Assembly (NCBI GenBank): GCA_964360255.1
Contig: CAYHVK010000013.1
Span: forward strand, 49,219-113,218
DNA length: 64,000 bases
DNA from: CAYHVK01 sp964360255
GTDB lineage: Bacteria > Bdellovibrionota > Bdellovibrionia > Bdellovibrionales > UBA1609
Direction of reading: 5' to 3'
Shown: positions 35,190 through 43,169 of the stretch, in pieces
How the letters are laid out: every line of letters begins with the position of its first letter
How positions within the stretch are numbered: the first letter of the stretch is position 1
Translations under genes and position numbers: made by a program
Notes under the pieces: generated by a model
The model's database searches: none
What the model was told of the DNA's origin: nothing
The model's input: the letters and a program-made list of their open reading frames with translations, nothing else

Positions 35190-35259
35190 AAAAGTCCTCG
35201 GGGTGTCGTGGGACTTTTTTATTTTTTAACACTTGCCTCGGCTTTTATGCCGGTAAGCC
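35190..35259. other. Candidate oriT region (two inverted repeats)
   Basis: Upstream of mobC are AAAAGTCC (35190-35197) with GGACTTTT (35211-35218), and GGCTT (35240-35244) with AAGCC (35255-35259). The first hairpin is followed on the plus strand by a T-rich tract, so it could also be a plus-strand terminator. Inverted repeats adjacent to a MobC/relaxase pair are the usual oriT layout. No nick consensus is recognised. Confidence 0.4.
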
Positions 35260-35273
35260 TTATTTCCAAACGC

Positions 35274-35456
35274 CTATGGCTTGAACGCCGCAATGATGGC
35301 TTTGAAAATCGTTGTGAGCCATCCTTTTACTTCTTCGTGATCGACTTCTGTTTCCGCCGCAGCTTTTGCGGCTTCTTTCACTGTCGCACTCAGTTCGCCC
35401 ACTGCTTGCACGACTTGCTCACCTGAATCAATCGTTAGCTCTTTCATCTTTCCCAT
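35274..35456 (-). CDS. Small protein with amphipathic C terminus
   Basis: The 60-residue product has a perfect ribosome site (AGGAGG, 6-bp spacer) and overlaps the upstream lipoprotein gene by 29 bp, so it is almost certainly translated. It is acidic and Ala-rich in the middle (VKEAAKAAAETEVDHEEVK) and ends in WLTTIFKAIIAAFKP, an amphipathic or membrane-active helix. No family is recognised. Its place beside the exclusion-candidate lipoprotein suggests a membrane role in conjugation. Confidence 0.6.
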   Translation of the reverse strand: MGKMKELTIDSGEQVVQAVGELSATVKEAAKAAAETEVDHEEVKGWLTTIFKAIIAAFKP

Positions 35457-35793
35457 TTTTTGCCTCCTGTTTGTTTGGGTTCATTATTTTTGTCGTTACA
35501 ACTTTATTTGCGTTCAAAATCTCTTCGAGACTCATCAAGAGATGAGCTTCTGCTTTCTTTAAAAGTTCGTTTTGCTCAATGACTTGTCGCAAGCTTTCTT
35601 CCGAGCGCTCCGCCTTTATTTTTTCAATGAGTTCATTTTCCTTTGCTAAAACCGCATGGATTGAATTGTTCCTGTGAGGAGAGCTTGCGCATCCGGTGAG
35701 TAACATTTGAAGAGTGAGGGCGAGCATTAGGATTATAAAAGGAAGTTGGATTAATAATTTGCGTGTGCTGTTACTAAATTTTGGTTTGTTCAT
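35428..35793 (-). CDS. Coiled-coil lipoprotein of the transfer operon
   Basis: From the ATG at 35793 (AAAGGA upstream) the product has 121 residues. It has a lipoprotein signal (LALTLQMLLTGCASSP, lipidated Cys near residue 33) and a charged coiled coil (VLAKENELIEKIKAERSEESLRQVIEQNELLKKAEAHLLM). In F the surface-exclusion genes follow traG in the same place, so an exclusion role is possible; there is no sequence similarity to TraT that I can see. Confidence 0.65.
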   Translation of the reverse strand: MNKPKFSNSTRKLLIQLPFIILMLALTLQMLLTGCASSPHRNNSIHAVLAKENELIEKIKAERSEESLRQVIEQNELLKKAEAHLLMSLEEILNANKVVTTKIMNPNKQEAKNGKDERAND

Positions 35794-35915
35794 GTTTTTT
35801 CCTTTGTTTGTTTCATTTGTTAGTTTTGGTCTTTTGGGTATTTTGGTTCGTGGCAAGATAGGGGTGTGATATCTCCCTCCCCAAAAATGTGGTTGCTTTG
35901 CCCCCACACCCCCGA

Positions 35916-35938
35916 GGCCGAGACTGTTGGTCTCGGCC
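35916..35938 (-). other. Strong hairpin between traG and the lipoprotein gene
   Basis: A perfect 9-bp stem GGCCGAGAC / GTCTCGGCC with a 5-nt loop lies 20 bp after the traG-like stop codon. There is no U-tract on either strand. It is more likely an mRNA stabiliser, processing site or attenuator than a terminator. Confidence 0.5.
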
Positions 35939-35957
35939 ATAAATACAAGAGTGGAAC

Positions 35958-37457
35958 TCACAGCGCCGCCTTCGCCGCTGTCATAAGCGGACCAGAGGCC
36001 GTCTCCAAGAACTCGGGCTTTCCTTCGGATTCGCTTTCACCAAGCATGGGTTTTAGGAACATAAACACCGATCCCGTTGTCAGAGTGGCAACAAGGAGCT
36101 GAACCCATGAATAGATCGAAAACATATAGTAGAGCCTGTGGTTCACGAGGCTCGCCGAGTACATGGACACGCCATCAGTCATTTGCCCGAAGGCCTGCAT
36201 AACTTCAGACGACATCGAGATACCAAGCATGATGTGATACAGAAGCGTCCAAAGTGGCGTCCACAATAACACCGAGAAATAGATCCAGAACCAGACGACC
36301 AGCACTCGCCATTTGCCTGCGACCACAAAAAACATCAGCCACGGAAATGCCGCGATCAAAAGCATTCTGATAAATCCGGCAACGTGCGGCGCCCTAGCTA
36401 AGTGTTCACTAAACTCCTGAGACCGACTCGCGGCTTCCGATGCTCCTTGTTGGTCTCTGAGCCCCAAGGTGCCCAGAATTCCGTCCCAGCTAAAGAGCCG
36501 ACCAAGAACTTGAAAAGTCTGACCAGCAGCGCCTGGAGCCTCGGCACCTTTTTGAATTCCAAGGCGTCCTTCGTGCTGATCGGCATAGAAGTTCGCAAGC
36601 GCCATCGAGGTCGCGTAGTTCTTGTAGTAGCTTGGATCAAGTTTTCCGCCATAGGAATAAATGACTGCCTCTGAATACGGAATGGTCTTAGAGAAATCCT
36701 TCATCTGACCGACACCGTACTCATTAAGCTTCTGAACGGTAGAGTCTTTGACTTCGAGACAGTTCGTTGTTTTCCCTTGGCCGAGATCAATGCTGACATC
36801 TGAAAGCTCTTGGTCAATTTTTTTACCAGCTGAGAAAAATCCGTCGATAGCAGCTTGGTCTTTAAACTGGTAAACTGATGGTAAAACTTTGGTGAAGCAT
36901 TCATCCGAATAAAAACGAAGCTGGTCTCGAAGGGATGAGTCTTCAACTGTCGCGATCCCTGCATACATAATGGCTTTGTAGAACATATTCGGAGCCGTAA
37001 GCTGGGGATTGCCCTTGGCAAAGACCTCATCAATAACCCTTGAAAGAAGCGCGGTGACCTCTTCTGCCGTTCGACTCATTAGCTCGAACACAACACTGAC
37101 TCGGTACTGGCTTTCGACATTATCTACATGCTTTTTTATGTAGGAATTCTCTGACCAGTTTTTGCCTTGATAGTCCTTCACTTTTGCTTCAGAGCCCACG
37201 CGAAGGATCGCAAGACCCAAGAAGAGACATGCGATTACCTTAATGAACTTTGAAATGGGAACGTGACGTTTTTCGATCAAAGACCCCGGCAAATAGCGAG
37301 AGATGAACTTTAAAATTGTGAAAAAGAAAATGGCTCCGAAGATCATCAGAACCAGTCCCTTAAAAAATGCCTCGCCCGTAATGACTTCAATGAACTTGGC
37401 GTGAAGGCCAAGTCCAATGAGTTGATAGAGTGCTTCGTAAGCCGTGTTTGAAAACAT
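35958..37457 (-). CDS. traG: TraG-like inner-membrane mating-pair protein
   Basis: The 499-residue membrane protein has N-terminal helices (FKGLVLMIFGAIFFFTILKFI), a long soluble region (about residues 95-325) and a cluster of four to five helices near the C terminus (RMLLIAAFPWLMFFVVAGKWRVLVVWFWIYFSVLLW). This matches the N-terminal membrane half of F TraG, which acts in pilus assembly and mating-pair stabilisation. The large periplasmic C-terminal domain of F TraG is missing, so it is a short form. It follows the traH-like and DUF5348-like genes. Confidence 0.65.
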   Translation of the reverse strand: MFSNTAYEALYQLIGLGLHAKFIEVITGEAFFKGLVLMIFGAIFFFTILKFISRYLPGSLIEKRHVPISKFIKVIACLFLGLAILRVGSEAKVKDYQGKNWSENSYIKKHVDNVESQYRVSVVFELMSRTAEEVTALLSRVIDEVFAKGNPQLTAPNMFYKAIMYAGIATVEDSSLRDQLRFYSDECFTKVLPSVYQFKDQAAIDGFFSAGKKIDQELSDVSIDLGQGKTTNCLEVKDSTVQKLNEYGVGQMKDFSKTIPYSEAVIYSYGGKLDPSYYKNYATSMALANFYADQHEGRLGIQKGAEAPGAAGQTFQVLGRLFSWDGILGTLGLRDQQGASEAASRSQEFSEHLARAPHVAGFIRMLLIAAFPWLMFFVVAGKWRVLVVWFWIYFSVLLWTPLWTLLYHIMLGISMSSEVMQAFGQMTDGVSMYSASLVNHRLYYMFSIYSWVQLLVATLTTGSVFMFLKPMLGESESEGKPEFLETASGPLMTAAKAAL

Positions 37458-37471
37458 ATAGTCCTTTCGTT

Positions 37472-37693
37472 TTAGGCTTCGTTAAGAATCCGGGCGTTAA
37501 TGCCGTTTCTTAAAATCACGGCTATTCCTTCAAGTTTTGAAAACCAGAAAAAACTCTCATGCCAGTGCTCGATGATTCCAAGAAGCCAAACCTTGTTAAT
37601 TTCTATTTCCACAATCGCACCTGATTTGATTTCAACGTCGCCGACTTCAAATCTCTGAAAGCAGTTTCGCTTCAACGGTCCTTCGGAAGTCAT
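37472..37693 (-). CDS. Small DUF5348-like beta-rich protein
   Basis: From the ATG at 37693 the product has 73 residues, mostly beta strands (FEVGDVEIKSGAIVEIEI, WLLGIIEHWHESFFWF), resembling DUF5348, a small family common on mobile elements. A near-perfect AAAGGAGG precedes the ATG. The ATGA overlap with the traH-like gene shows tight translational coupling. The function is unknown. Confidence 0.6.
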   Translation of the reverse strand: MTSEGPLKRNCFQRFEVGDVEIKSGAIVEIEINKVWLLGIIEHWHESFFWFSKLEGIAVILRNGINARILNEA

Positions 37694-39018
37694 TGGCCAC
37701 CTCCTTTGGTTTCGCAAAGAACGCCGTCCGAGCAGTCGAAGAAGCGACTCTTGGCTGTTTGCGATTCCAATCCCGATTGGTCCCGCATAAGGCGGTCGCG
37801 TGATAAGTCTTGATGAATGCCTTCGCCTTCTTGGTTTATCTGGGCCACCACTTCATTCAGAGGAACATTTCGCTCGCGCTGAAGTTCGAGCGTTGTTTGA
37901 ATCGACTGCTTCAGCGTGTCTCGCTTATCTTCGATTTCTTTTTTACGGCGATCCGGCAGGTTTGGATTCTGTGCGGCAAGCGCTAGGACATCGAGAGAGC
38001 GATTCATATCTTCAGAGAACCTTGCAGTAGCCACGGAGCTTGCTAGACGCTGGCAATAGAGCGCACGGCTTCGATACGGCATCACCGCAAGGTTACGAAG
38101 AGTCTGCCTGTCGAGAAGCGTTTGGTTTTTGGTTCCCGTGATGGATTCAAGATCAGCATTTCGAACCACAGCATTTGTTCCACCAGGGCCAGCGTCATCG
38201 ACTTTACCCATAAGACCAATGCAGAGTTTTTCCTGAACATCTCGCTCGATCCCTGCCAAATGTGTACGCGGAGTAATACCAAAGGGTTTGTCTCCATATT
38301 CGACACTGACTTTGCCGCGAGAAACAACTGTGTCTCCCACTAGGTTCTTCACAAGCTTTACGGTGCTTGAAGCTTCAGGCGTATCAAAACCCGCCCAACG
38401 AGCAGAACTCTCAATGAGTTTGTTGGAATTACTTTTTTCTCCGTACTTGGAGCCTGACCAGTTTGCTACGTCCGTATCCCACATACGGTTCGAGTTACAG
38501 GCCTGCATAGCGGCTTCAATATTTCCACCGTTGCTCTCGATCTGGCGATGAACGCAAGTCTGTCGCTCCTCGTAGTATTCGCCCACACGAGAATCGGTGT
38601 ACTTGTCCATAAGCGCGCACTGATTCAGTCGCATCTGCGACATGAAATTCGCGTTGATCTGCGAGTGCTTTAGGATCGCACACCACGTCGGGCTAAAGTA
38701 GCAGGCAAGGAGCATTGGCGACCCTGCCATGATGTCTTTGCCCATATCCCCGAAGTAACGGCTATCAAGTATATTTTTAAGACTCGCTTGCAGAGTGCTT
38801 TTGAAATCGACTCGTCCACAGTCTGAACCAATTCCAAGATTCAATCCGAGATCAACACTTCGGTACTCGTCAAAGACGGGGTCCTTTTTAAGACCTTGGG
38901 TCTGGTACAGATAATCGCTCGACTTAAATTCACTGCGATTTTTGTAGCCGTAGTCATTATCTCCGGCGCGTGCCTGAGCGGCGAGGAAGCAAAGACTCAT
39001 CATTAAAATTATTTTCAT
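37690..39018 (-). CDS. traH: TraH-like exported pilus assembly protein
   Basis: The 442-residue product has a Sec signal peptide (IILMMSLCFLAAQARA). The mature protein has several Cys, a conserved-looking CGRVDFKSTLQASL segment, MLLACYFSPTWCAILKHSQ, and a KLVKNLVGDTVVSRG...GITPRTHL block. This resembles the order of motifs in F TraH (Cys pairs, LTGSLVF, ITPLSART). It ends in a helical coiled region. TraH acts at the outer membrane with TraF and TraU. It starts 1 bp after the traC stop. The call is by motif order and context. Confidence 0.6.
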   Translation of the reverse strand: MKIILMMSLCFLAAQARAGDNDYGYKNRSEFKSSDYLYQTQGLKKDPVFDEYRSVDLGLNLGIGSDCGRVDFKSTLQASLKNILDSRYFGDMGKDIMAGSPMLLACYFSPTWCAILKHSQINANFMSQMRLNQCALMDKYTDSRVGEYYEERQTCVHRQIESNGGNIEAAMQACNSNRMWDTDVANWSGSKYGEKSNSNKLIESSARWAGFDTPEASSTVKLVKNLVGDTVVSRGKVSVEYGDKPFGITPRTHLAGIERDVQEKLCIGLMGKVDDAGPGGTNAVVRNADLESITGTKNQTLLDRQTLRNLAVMPYRSRALYCQRLASSVATARFSEDMNRSLDVLALAAQNPNLPDRRKKEIEDKRDTLKQSIQTTLELQRERNVPLNEVVAQINQEGEGIHQDLSRDRLMRDQSGLESQTAKSRFFDCSDGVLCETKGGGQ

Positions 39019-41541
39019 TTAGGCTCCCTTTGTTTTTTCGTTAATGCCGTTTCGATCTTGCTCACTGTTCACAGAGGACAGGCGATCAAGATTTGACTGA
39101 ATATATCTAAAAGCCCCCTGATGAGTGCTGGTCTTGTTCGTGTAAAAGACTTCTGCGAACTCATTCGGTTTTGTTTCAAGCGTGTCGAGAATCTCAAGTG
39201 ATGCGGAATTCAATAGCGATGAGTGTTCCCGCAGATAGCGAACATTGTCGGGACTCATTTTTAAGAAAAAGAAATTGTCTGCTCCGCCCCAAACAGCTTT
39301 ACCGGCCTCAGTTTCAAAAAAGACTCTGGGATTTGGCGCAACACCAATCAGGAAGAATCCCATTTTTCGCATTCTCTCTGCGGCCTCAACAACGAATTCG
39401 CCAACGATTGGGTTGTCGCGTCCCAAACAGCCAAGCTCCTCGATATAAAGAACTCCACCGCGTTTCAGGCTTTCAGGTTTTGACATCATCGTCATAATTT
39501 CCTGAATCACGCACATGCTCATGAGGACTTTGAGTGTTTCATCCGAATCGAGCGCTTCCAGGTCATAGGCATAGAGAAGCTTCGCTGATTGCTTTCTCGT
39601 TTGCGCTTGTCCTCGGAAAAATGCCGCATACACACCATCACCGTAAAAAGGCATAAGTCTTGTGATGAGGTCTTCGATTTGCTCTTTGAGCGTCTCAAAT
39701 TCGCCTTCAGCAGTAAGTCCCGACATCGAAGCGATCGCATCATCCATTGAAACTGAAACTTCGTTTGTCGAATCTCCCTCAACGAGCACGCCATCCTTGT
39801 AAACGATTCCGCGCTCACGAGCCCTCCGCAAATAGGCTTCCTTCAATGCGCGAGACACGATGCTCATGTGATGGCTTTCCATCTCGAATGACGTACTGGT
39901 CAGTTTCACCGCCGTCAGAATCAGCTTCGTCAGAAAATGTACTTTTGCATCGTCAAAGGCTCCGCGAAACGAAGAGAACGGCATATCCTTGCTGGGATCA
40001 AAGACGCTGAGGTCTCCGTCGAAGTCTCTGCACAAAGACTCGCAACTTGTTCGTTTGTCGATTACGAACGCCATCGGTTCTGGATTTTTAAGTTTCAGCG
40101 CCTGAACACAGTCCAGCGCAAATTTACTTTTTCCGGAGCCTGTGTCTCCAAGGATGGCCGTGTGATTTGAAATCGCATTGGACGCCCACGAAAAACGAAC
40201 AAGATTGTTTTCCCGCGATAAAAATATTTGAAGTGGATTGTCCATCCCACTGTACGAATCAAAAACAGGAAGAAGCTTTGTCGCATCTTTATTCATGATC
40301 CGAACAAATCTCTGACTCGAATGATCCGACGAGGGCGTATAGAAAAGTGGAAGACTATTTAAGCAAAGTCCGAAGCCGATCATCTCTTCACGGATTACTT
40401 CACACTCTAAGTCATTGTGAAATACGCTGGTGATGGCTCTGGTTCTTTGATTGAGAATTTCTTCGGTTTCTCCTTCGACAATCACACTGAATGTCATGAA
40501 CAAACACCGCTCGTCATGAGCAAGACGTTCTTGAATTTCCTTAATCTCCTGCTGCTGACGACGAGCCCGCGCGCTCGGACTGTTCTGAAGAAAGAACTCC
40601 TTCGTATCAAAGTAGCTTTTGATTTTTGCAGCTTTCGGAAAACTAAAGTTTAGCGAAAGCTTGAATGGGAAATTGAGTATAAGAAAATTCGCCATTCCTC
40701 CAGGAATGACCCTTCGTGGACTCGTCTTCAGCGTAATGGTCCGAGTCTTAAGACCCTCGCGCTCCAGTCCTTCAAAGTTGCCCTTAAGTCCCGCATAGAC
40801 AATTTGTTCAGAAATTGAAATGTGCGGGTTGAAGGGTGCAAAATCTCGTTCAAGATATTCCTTGGGATTAAAGAACCGTCTTAGGTATTCGACCAGCTCA
40901 GCGCCTCCTACTCGATTCATAGGAACTTTTGAGCTATCAACGAATTGAGCTAGAATTTGAGAAAATTCTGAAACCTCCATCGTCATCGCGTTCATCGAAT
41001 CAAAGAGAAGACCCTCTCCACGCTCCATAAGCCGCAAGATTTCTTTTTTGTTGTCTTGATCTGGAAAATACCTAATCGACAGAAGAGCGCGTCTGCGCAT
41101 TGGCGAAAGTTTACTTTTCCCTTCGCAATAGCTCTTCAGAGTTTCTAGTCGCGCCTCATAGATCGCCTTTGAAACGGGATTTGGATTTTTAAGGCCGCTC
41201 GCTTCAAATGTCCAAATCGGGTCACGCGCCGGAATGTGCCCCTGATCAAAAACAATCTGCAAAGTGCATTTCTCTGGCAAGAAGAACCAAGATTTAAGTC
41301 CTTCGACCATTTCAACGATTCTGGTTGCTTCAATCGGCTCATGCTCAATGAGTCCAAGTTCAAAGACAGCCCCTAAAGATCCATCTTTAAGAACAAACAT
41401 TCCGGCTTCGCTTAAGTATTCTTCGTATGGAAGAATTTTTGCGAAGGAGTCGGGACGCTCAAACAAGGCACGAACAAATTTCGTTCGGCTTGCGAGTGTG
41501 GATTCAATAATTTCGCTATTTGATTTTTCAATTCCAAGCAT
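39019..41541 (-). CDS. traC: TraC/VirB4-type conjugation ATPase
   Basis: The 840-residue ATPase powers pilus assembly from the inner membrane. It has a Walker A motif (ILGDTGSGKSKFALDC near residue 460), a Walker B segment (GGVLYIEELGCLGRD) and the TraC-type middle domain. The N-terminal 400 residues include the LARR-like region typical of VirB4. The start is MLGIEKSN at 41541, and the leader contains a repeat shared with the traA leader. The toxin-antitoxin pair lies just upstream. Confidence 0.92.
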   Translation of the reverse strand: MLGIEKSNSEIIESTLASRTKFVRALFERPDSFAKILPYEEYLSEAGMFVLKDGSLGAVFELGLIEHEPIEATRIVEMVEGLKSWFFLPEKCTLQIVFDQGHIPARDPIWTFEASGLKNPNPVSKAIYEARLETLKSYCEGKSKLSPMRRRALLSIRYFPDQDNKKEILRLMERGEGLLFDSMNAMTMEVSEFSQILAQFVDSSKVPMNRVGGAELVEYLRRFFNPKEYLERDFAPFNPHISISEQIVYAGLKGNFEGLEREGLKTRTITLKTSPRRVIPGGMANFLILNFPFKLSLNFSFPKAAKIKSYFDTKEFFLQNSPSARARRQQQEIKEIQERLAHDERCLFMTFSVIVEGETEEILNQRTRAITSVFHNDLECEVIREEMIGFGLCLNSLPLFYTPSSDHSSQRFVRIMNKDATKLLPVFDSYSGMDNPLQIFLSRENNLVRFSWASNAISNHTAILGDTGSGKSKFALDCVQALKLKNPEPMAFVIDKRTSCESLCRDFDGDLSVFDPSKDMPFSSFRGAFDDAKVHFLTKLILTAVKLTSTSFEMESHHMSIVSRALKEAYLRRARERGIVYKDGVLVEGDSTNEVSVSMDDAIASMSGLTAEGEFETLKEQIEDLITRLMPFYGDGVYAAFFRGQAQTRKQSAKLLYAYDLEALDSDETLKVLMSMCVIQEIMTMMSKPESLKRGGVLYIEELGCLGRDNPIVGEFVVEAAERMRKMGFFLIGVAPNPRVFFETEAGKAVWGGADNFFFLKMSPDNVRYLREHSSLLNSASLEILDTLETKPNEFAEVFYTNKTSTHQGAFRYIQSNLDRLSSVNSEQDRNGINEKTKGA

Positions 41542-41566
41542 AGGTAGACCCCTTCTTTGGTCTGCC

Positions 41567-41593
41567 GCTCGCCTGGTATTGGTAGAGAGACTT
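41567..41593 (-). repeat. Leader repeat copy 1 (upstream of traC)
   Basis: Read on the plus strand the copy has GCTCGCC (41567-41573), then 5 nt, then TTGGTAGAGAGACTT (41579-41593). The same two blocks with the same 5-nt gap occur upstream of traA. The copy ends 26 bp before the traC ATG, and the TACCTATGCT at the start codon is also shared. Confidence 0.7.
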
Positions 41594-41648
41594 TTTCGTT
41601 TTTTATTTTATATCGTTCGCTGCTGTTGAAGTGAGCGGTCGATATTTT

Positions 41649-42230
41649 CTAAGGCCAAACTTCTGAGAACAGCTTTCCTGAACTATTGGCTTCTTCCAGC
41701 TTTGTTGCAAAAGCCTTCACATTGGCTTTCGCTAAAGTTTCAAGATAGCGCACCTTTGTGGGCTTGGTTTTTTTACTTTCACTGATGAGGTTAAATATCG
41801 TTTCTTTAACTTCATCAGGGCTTTTGTGAAATAGCTCGCACAGAAAAAGATCTGGATGAAGTGCTTGTACCTGGTAAGCCGCTAGTATTTTTTCTTGAAA
41901 ATCGTCCAAATTAAAAGTCAAAATCAATTTGATATTTTCTTGCCTCGCAAGTGCTACCACATGCTCGTCATCCTTATCGCGAAGCCCCACAGAGTTATAG
42001 CCAGATTTTAACTTCCTCATAGAGCTTTCAAATTTAACCATTATAGTACCGGCAATATGATTCTTAAAATCTTCATTTCTCTTCTGATCCTTTGAATAAT
42101 TTCGGAAAACCTCATTCCAAATTTCTTCTGACCAGAAAACTTCGACGAGGTTGTTCCACGAAAGCCACAAAAATAAATTTCTCAACGTGTTCGAATAAAG
42201 CACATTGGCATCAAGAATGACTTTACTCAT
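41649..42230 (-). CDS. PIN-domain toxin
   Basis: The 193-residue PIN RNase has conserved acidic residues: VILDANVLYSN (Asp7), the GLRDKDDEHVVALA segment with Asp pairs, and LTFNLDDF at the last strand. These coordinate Mg for RNA cleavage. The C-terminal tail of about 70 residues is longer than in VapC. The partner gene ends 1 bp upstream, the usual antitoxin-toxin layout. It lies between traV and traC, so loss of this part of the element would expose cells to toxin. Confidence 0.85.
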   Translation of the reverse strand: MSKVILDANVLYSNTLRNLFLWLSWNNLVEVFWSEEIWNEVFRNYSKDQKRNEDFKNHIAGTIMVKFESSMRKLKSGYNSVGLRDKDDEHVVALARQENIKLILTFNLDDFQEKILAAYQVQALHPDLFLCELFHKSPDEVKETIFNLISESKKTKPTKVRYLETLAKANVKAFATKLEEANSSGKLFSEVWP

Positions 42231-42231
42231 C

Positions 42232-42615
42232 TTAATCTATACCAAACCCAGCTTCGTCCATTTCGCTCATCATTTTTGTGAAGCTTTCTCTATCTTCAAT
42301 GAATTTGAGCAATGAGTCCTTTTTTACTCGCCAGTGAGCACCCACTAAATAGCCATTTATCTTTCCCGTTTTTAAATAGTGGAGCATCATTGGTTTTGAA
42401 ACCTTCGCAATTTCGCAGGCTTCAGAAGATGATAAATCGTCCTCAATGACGACGGGCTTTTCCGCGAGCAACAATTCAACAAGGCCTAATAACTGCATCA
42501 CAGAATCTTTTTTAACGGAGACTGTTTCCTTAGACTCTGTTTTTATCAAAGCTAACGACAACAGCAGGGTCCGAACAGATTTTTCTTTATCCTTAGAAAT
42601 GAACATTCGCGACAT
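42232..42615 (-). CDS. Excisionase-type HTH antitoxin of the PIN toxin
   Basis: From the ATG at 42615 (GGAGG upstream) the product has 127 residues. The C-terminal half has an excisionase/MerR-like helix-turn-helix (LSSSEACEIAKVSKPMMLHYLKTGKINGYLVGAHWRVKKDSLLKFIED), the kind used by antitoxins that pair with PIN proteins. The acidic tail (MMSEMDEAGFGID) is likely the toxin-binding part. It is expected to repress its own promoter. Confidence 0.75.
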   Translation of the reverse strand: MSRMFISKDKEKSVRTLLLSLALIKTESKETVSVKKDSVMQLLGLVELLLAEKPVVIEDDLSSSEACEIAKVSKPMMLHYLKTGKINGYLVGAHWRVKKDSLLKFIEDRESFTKMMSEMDEAGFGID

Positions 42616-42622
42616 AGGGCCT

Positions 42623-42686
42623 CCGATATCTTTAGAGTAACATCTATCGTTAATACTGTAAACAGTGTTCTTATTGTAAATATCGG
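42623..42686 (-). promoter_or_regulatory. Promoter/operator of the toxin-antitoxin pair
   Basis: The leader upstream of the antitoxin has nested inverted repeats. CCGATAT (42623-42629) pairs with ATATCGG (42680-42686), and the inner repeat ACTGT-AA-ACAGT is at 42655-42666. Such palindromes are the expected autorepression sites of toxin-antitoxin modules. Confidence 0.5.
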
Positions 42687-42788
42687 CATTAGTACACATC
42701 CGCTAAAGTCTCCTATATTGGTTTTGGCGTTATAACTGTCTTAAAACACGACCGATCTCATACTGAGACAATCGGCACCCCGGTAGCG

Positions 42789-43169
42789 TTACGTGCCTCT
42801 GGACCCCTTTGGAGGCTTTTGAATAGGCTTATCCTGAGTACGCGGCTTCGTTCTGGGACCAGACGTTTTAGGTATTGAGACCTTCTTCATTTCCCAAGCT
42901 TCCGGCGCGACTACGATTGAGAGCCAGGAACCCCAAAAGTAATCCTTCGATGGAAGTTCTTTTGCGTGAAGCCACGCCACCACCACTTGTTCAGGCATAC
43001 GGGTTGGAACGTATTTTACTCCACCAAGACCAGCCATATTCAGGGGTGGGGTGGTGAAACCGTAGCCAGCTCTTTCCTCAAGAAGTGACTTCTGATTGGT
43101 GCTCGCGCAACCGTTGATGAGACTACTCAAGAACACGAGTGAAATAAGAGTAAATACCTTCATCACCAT
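42789..43169 (-). CDS. traV: TraV-like lipoprotein
   Basis: The 126-residue lipoprotein (signal LISLVFLSSLINGCAST, lipidated Cys near residue 21) ends with RMPEQVVVAWLHAKELPSKDYFWGSWLSIVVAPEAWEMKKV. This resembles the C-terminal half of F TraV (a Trp-Ile strand, VFFVIKPSAWGKPRI). TraV tethers TraB and TraK at the outer membrane. The gene overlaps the traB 3' end by 47 bp and precedes the toxin-antitoxin insert and traC, as in F. It is shorter than F TraV and lacks its N-terminal Cys cluster. Confidence 0.6.
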   Translation of the reverse strand: MVMKVFTLISLVFLSSLINGCASTNQKSLLEERAGYGFTTPPLNMAGLGGVKYVPTRMPEQVVVAWLHAKELPSKDYFWGSWLSIVVAPEAWEMKKVSIPKTSGPRTKPRTQDKPIQKPPKGSRGT

